Shown: in pieces, positions 59,770 to 64,000 of the stretch
How the letters are laid out: each line of letters opens with the position of its first letter
How positions within the stretch are numbered: the first letter of the stretch is position 1
NCBI GenBank assembly: GCA_021234535.1
Contig: CM037836.1
Location: 23,860,769-23,924,768, forward strand
Length of the DNA stretch: 64,000 nucleotides
Source: Stichopus chloronotus
Taxonomy: Eukaryota > Echinodermata > Holothuroidea > Aspidochirotida > Stichopodidae
Direction: 5' to 3'
Translations under genes and position numbers: made by a program
The notes under the pieces: generated by a model
Database searches by the model: none
What the model was told of the DNA's origin: nothing
What the model saw: the letters and a program-made list of their open reading frames with translations, nothing else

Positions 59770-60620
59770 TCATAAGCATGATATTTTTTTGAGTCATGAA
59801 AATTATTTCCTGAGGGAACTCTTGAAATAAGATTCAGTTGAGATTGTGGTAGATACTTCATGTATTAAAGCCAACCTTAAACTCAGGTGAAGAGACATCA
59901 GAAGGTAAAAAAAAATAGATTGAAAAGCATTTACCGAATAGGATTAAAAGGCGTCTATTCATGTCAGTTTGGGGCTGAATCACATGAAGTGAGATTGTTT
60001 GTTAGAAAGCTGCCAACATGTGAACTTTTTTCTCACAACCTGCTAGCGAATAATTCCGTGGCATCTGCAGTCGCGAAATCAAAAGCATAGCTTTCAGGGT
60101 GCGATTTATAAGACAGCCAATCGATGGCGAGCGATCGAATATGACTGTCAGCACTACTCAAAAACCTTGACAGGTTTTAATGGATCAGGACAAAGGGTAA
60201 CCCAATCCTCCATTCACATGGGGTAATGAAAAATTGTAAACAACTTAGTCTGTTGGTACCAGCAAGATTTGATCGAATGGATCATTTCAAGTTGGATGAA
60301 TGATGTGAGGACCACTTTATCTGAACGTTCCAGAATCACTTTCAGGGACAGAAAGAGGTATCGAGGTGATACTAATATCCACCCTTGATCTGAGCTTAAC
60401 GAGTGCCTGCTGTGGCATATTCACTGAATTTTTCAAGCAGTTTTTCGTGGCAGGTGGGAAATTTTACACGCTGTACCAACACGGACTGCGTTTTGAAATC
60501 AACAAGGAAGTGATGAGCATGTACGATGAGCGTATTGTGATGTGGTGCACAATACTGTACATACTATTCAATAAACAAATGCCAATGTAGGTTAAAACAT
60601 GTCTGGTTTCATGAAGTGAA
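59770..60620. other. no gene seen
   Basis: AT-rich sequence between the LINE remnant and the inverted-repeat element. Plus frame 60366-60590 and minus frame 60464-60739 are unrecognised and of chance length. Confidence 0.5.
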
Positions 60621-60625
60621 GCAAC

Positions 60626-63290
60626 TTGACAAAATTCTTTACAAGTCTTGTTTAAGATCATTTTCATGTGGTGCATTTGGCGTGTTGATGTAAACGCTTT
60701 TAGCTTCCTTGATTCCGAAACTGAGAAAGAGCAAAACACATGTCTATGTCAAACATTTTACCTTTAAATGACTATTCTCCATGGCACTTGAAAAAAACTT
60801 CAAAAAAATTCTCACAAACATTTGTTTCCTTTGTAAAATGGTAAACTAAACATCCTTACGTGATATCTCATCTAGTGTTGTCGGGAGATAAGGTTTCATT
60901 TCAGATGAAGTAAAAGAAGACCTTGAAACCATAAAGTATGGATGTGACTTGACTTTGAAGGGTGTGCCTCTGGGGCCTTTCACAAATCAAATAAAATGAA
61001 AAAACATACCATTCGACATACTCCTTGACCCATCCCCTTCCAAACTAAGGAACTATTGTGGCTCTACTAAGCCAAGGAAATTTGCATCTTACACAAGAGA
61101 TTACATTCCCACAAAAAATAGAACTAGAACACAAAGAATGTCAAGGATCCTTTGCCTTCATCTTCCAGAAAATATGACATGCAACATTGATCTCTGACCT
61201 TTAGCTGAAATCACATCAATCTATTTTGAGTGAGTTTTTATCACTTTTTTTTATCGCTTTATTTCCATTTATAGTAGATTTTTCCATAAATCTGTTCATG
61301 TTGATGACAGTTGCTCTTTGGAAGTGTTGAGCATCAATTAGTGAGTGACAAACCCCAGATTCCACTCAACTACTTGTTGGAAGAAGAAATGAAACTAAAG
61401 AGCTCCCTCATTTAGGAAAGTTTTTTTCTTTTTTGTCCTCTTTTGTTTACTTCTTTACTTCTGTTTTGTTCAGAGTAGATTTCCTCGAGTAACTGACGAC
61501 AACAAAACAGACACTGCTGTAAGACCTGTGATATCAAAGACTGCGTCACACATTCTGACCATGCCAGAACATCTGGAATAGGTGAAGTGGTCTTACAGAT
61601 CTGTTTTCATGGAGGACACAAAGGCCATCTGAGAGACATACAGTAGCTACAATACAGAAACAATTTCCTTTGTTTGCATAGGTACATGCTCAAAATGCAC
61701 ATAGAGTTAAAAAGGAGCTTTGTTTTTGGAATCTTTCCTTTTTAAGACCTCAAGGTGTAGCCCCCAAACTTGATGCTTTTAAAAGAGCTCGTATTTGAAA
61801 TAAATGCCACATAGCTCATACAATCCCCCAAAACTATATTTGCTGTAGTCATTCCGCAACACAAGTGAAGAGATATTATCTGACAAAAATTAAGACCTAG
61901 TTGAGGAGAAAATTGAAAATAGACCAAATAAAAATGTGTGATCTATGGGAGAATTAAGATAGAAATATGAAATATGACTTTAAAAGGCCATCGACATTTT
62001 AAGTTCCGAAAACAGAACTTGCTGTAACTCTTCATATGAGATAAAAGCAACAACACAGAACACCTCAAATACATGTCAACCTTTTGAATATTGGTTTCAT
62101 CTTTGCAAGGTCTGCCTATTCATTCTAAGATTGTAGCAATGGACCTCCACAGACAAATGTTAAAGACTAGACGTCAATTTACTAGAGCCCAGCATCACCC
62201 ATCCTTGTTTAGCTTTGACCTTCAGAAGCCCTTTGTCTCCTAGCGACGACAAAGTGGTGCATAGTGCTATGAATCTCTTTCTAATTAAGTCTACATTCCA
62301 CGACTTCATGGCTTCTTTGCGACTTTACATTTTTTGTTTGGGCTGCTGTGCACAGGCAGAACTGTAAACAGTCCCCACCACCCATTACAGTGGAAAATCA
62401 CTACACAAGCAACAAGGACAGCAGGTAAACGCTTGCAATAAAGAAACGGCAGATAGTAACACGACAGAAAATATGACTTGGATATAACCAAAGGTGACTT
62501 TCGAGAAAGTGGTTGTGAAATAACTAAAACCAAAGCAATGAAAGAAATGTACTGTAGGAAAATGTTGATATTAGACACAAACTTGCGAAGAGAACGCCTT
62601 TCAAAATGTGACATGGTGAAAGTAGTGACCTCATTTCCCAATTCATGTATCAAGAACAAGTCCTCTTTAGTTTCAAAGTCTGAAGAAATTTAAAGACTCT
62701 GAGGGGAGACAGAGGGAAGGAGGATAGTAAAGCAAGGGGATGAAGCATGAGCTTGGATTTAGTTTACCGCTCAGAGATGCCAAACTTCTATGATATTTTC
62801 AAAAGCATTTCATCAATTTAATAGTTTATGAAGAGTCACAGTGTGTGAAGTCCTGCTTTAAGGAACTGTTGAAGACAGGCTGATGTAAAGAGGAGTTTTT
62901 CTGCGGGCTCCATTGCATCCAGAAAATCGAAATTTCGCATCACATCTTCAGGGACAGCAACAGAAATACATGCCCTACAGATAAGCTCATTTTCTGTTCA
63001 TCTGAAATAAAACCTTATCTCCTGACAACACTAGATGAGATATCACGAAAGGATATTTAGTTTACCATTTTACAAAGGAAACAAATGTTTGTGTGAATTT
63101 TTTTTGTAAAGTTTTTTTGTCAAGTGCCATGGAGAATAGTCATTAAAAGGTTAAATGTTTGACACTGACAGTGTTTTGCTCTTTCTCAGTTTTGTAATCA
63201 AGAAAGCTAAAAGCGCTTACATCAAAACACCAAATGCACCACATGAAAATGTCCTTAAACAAGACTTGTAAAGAAAAGAAATTTTGTCGA
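60626..63290. mobile_element. 2.7-kb inverted-repeat (foldback-type) element
   Basis: The left arm, 60626-60909 (starts TTGACAAAATTCTTTACAAG), is the inverted counterpart of the right arm, 62997-63290 (ends GAAATTTTGTCGA). The arms align over about 285-294 bases with scattered substitutions and small indels, at roughly 85-90% identity by eye. Shared words include CATGTGGTGCATTTGG, GAGAAAGAGCAAAACAC and TATCTCATCTAGTGTTGTC. The similarity stops abruptly at both outer edges. The 2.09-kb interior is not shared and holds no recognisable transposase. Its longest frame (minus 62306-62659, 117 codons) is hydrophobic and unrecognised. It could be a non-autonomous DNA transposon with long inverted ends or a segmental inverted duplication. 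Confidence 0.75.
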
Positions 63291-63307
63291 GGGATCCCAA
63301 AACTTAC

Positions 63308-63381
63308 CTAAATGACAGAGTAGCGTCTCCTTCCCATTCTGCGATACTATGTACTACGAGTGCGAAGGTCTCCACTGAATT
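63308..63381 (-). CDS. candidate exon preceding the 57.6-kb transmembrane exon
   Basis: The minus frame after GAAGATAG reads NSVETFALVVHSIAEWEGDA then TLSF and ends at a strong donor (TTTAG/GTAAGT) in phase 2. The split codon AG+G restores Arg and joins in frame to 57555-57650. GC is about 47%. A further upstream minus segment near 63704-63840 (ATG, then a hydrophobic run, donor TTACT/GTAAGT) could be a first exon, but its ATG frame does not join this one. The acceptor here is weak in pyrimidines. Not identified. Confidence 0.33.
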
Positions 63382-64000
63382 CTATCTTCAGAATACCGTG
63401 TAGTTTTTTTTATTTCATCTGGCTTTACCTCAGTTGATTTTATGCATTGTATCAACTTTTCTGCAAGTTTGCCGGTTATGCTAAGTATCATTTTCTTTTT
63501 CAATAAAAAATTCTCAGATTTCACGTTCTAGCATGGTTACATGTTTTTTCGTGTCAGAGAGTGAAGTGAATAGACTAATTGCTCTGCAAAACAGTAGAGG
63601 CCCCCTGTAAAGTTTTACTATGTGTTTCTCTTGTCAGATTCAGTTTGCACTTCCCCCGTACCTTTTGGCATCATAACCATAAAATCTAATTGAAAATACT
63701 TACAGTAATGAACTGAAAGCTAGGAAAGGTTGGTGCTTGAAAAATCTCCGCAGTGACTTGTAAATGTTGATCGCGAGAACAGCTGTGAGCAATAAACGGA
63801 AAACGATAATGTTCACATTGAAATACATTTTTCTCTAACCATGGAAAGTTTAGGATGAATACTTTGGAATACAATAAAAATAAAATGTTGCCCTGTCTAC
63901 CCTGATGGAAGATCCCAAGTTTTCCAAGAGACAAATGGATGTCTCCATGACATACAAAGTAAACTATACACCCCCCACCGTCTCCACCTCTCGGCAGAGA

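Noticed and set aside
62306..62659. 117-codon hydrophobic minus frame inside the inverted-repeat element
   Set aside because: No transposase motif or splice structure. The opposite strand is also open (62478-62693). Best treated as chance.
1..64000. CRISPR arrays, bacterial operons, phage genes or toxin systems
   Set aside because: No direct-repeat/spacer arrays, ribosome-binding sites or tightly packed frames. The sequence character is eukaryotic throughout.

Overview
The window looks like a nuclear genome segment from an AT-rich marine invertebrate, most likely an echinoderm or another non-vertebrate deuterostome. That is an inference from its overall character: roughly 38-40% GC by eye, no long open frames, no bacterial-style gene packing, CR1/L2-like LINE debris, a tRNA-derived SINE, foldback elements, GACCT-rich dispersed repeats and many microsatellites. 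I did not compute composition or search any database. The longest stop-free frames are about 120-140 codons, which is close to chance at this base composition. No intact single-exon gene is visible.

What can be supported well is the repeat landscape. From left to right: a palindromic MITE-like element (1.1-1.37 kb) with a further arm copy at 31.3 kb; a GC-rich dispersed repeat end (7.1 kb); a reverse-transcriptase scrap (11.1 kb); a degenerate ATCC/CCAT microsatellite (16.9-17.2 kb); a ~50-bp minisatellite with internal dyads (18.36-18.86 kb); a dispersed repeat present at 19.0 and again at 43.3 kb; a cruciform-capable GTAC/ACAT tract (25.14-25.26 kb); a GACCT-rich repeat (25.36-25.62 kb); a ~147-bp tandem array (27.45-28.09 kb); a tRNA-like head joined to a near-perfect hairpin (46.25-46.39 kb); a diverged ~274-bp duplication (49.67-50.0 kb); a tRNA-derived SINE on the minus strand (51.59-51.92 kb); a dead LINE (58.4-59.76 kb); and a 2.7-kb inverted-repeat element with ~290-bp arms (60.63-63.29 kb).

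Host coding content, if present, lies in short exons separated by large introns. I list segments where a stop-free frame is bounded by good splice signals. They fall into several groups. (a) Minus strand, 63.31 and 57.56 kb: two phase-compatible segments encoding a hydrophobic helix. (b) Minus strand, 42.5 to 28.6 kb: a possible signal-peptide first exon followed by Cys-containing segments that could form one secreted or receptor-like protein. (c) Minus strand, 15.0, 14.4 and 6.1 kb: short segments, the 15.0 and 14.4 kb ones clearly more GC-rich than their surroundings. (d) Plus strand, 24.3-26.4 kb: four small segments, one carrying a kinase-like GTxxWMA motif. None could be tied firmly to a known family. 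Each is a hypothesis that transcript or cross-species data must confirm, and their individual confidences are kept low. No bacterial operon, CRISPR, phage or toxin system is present.
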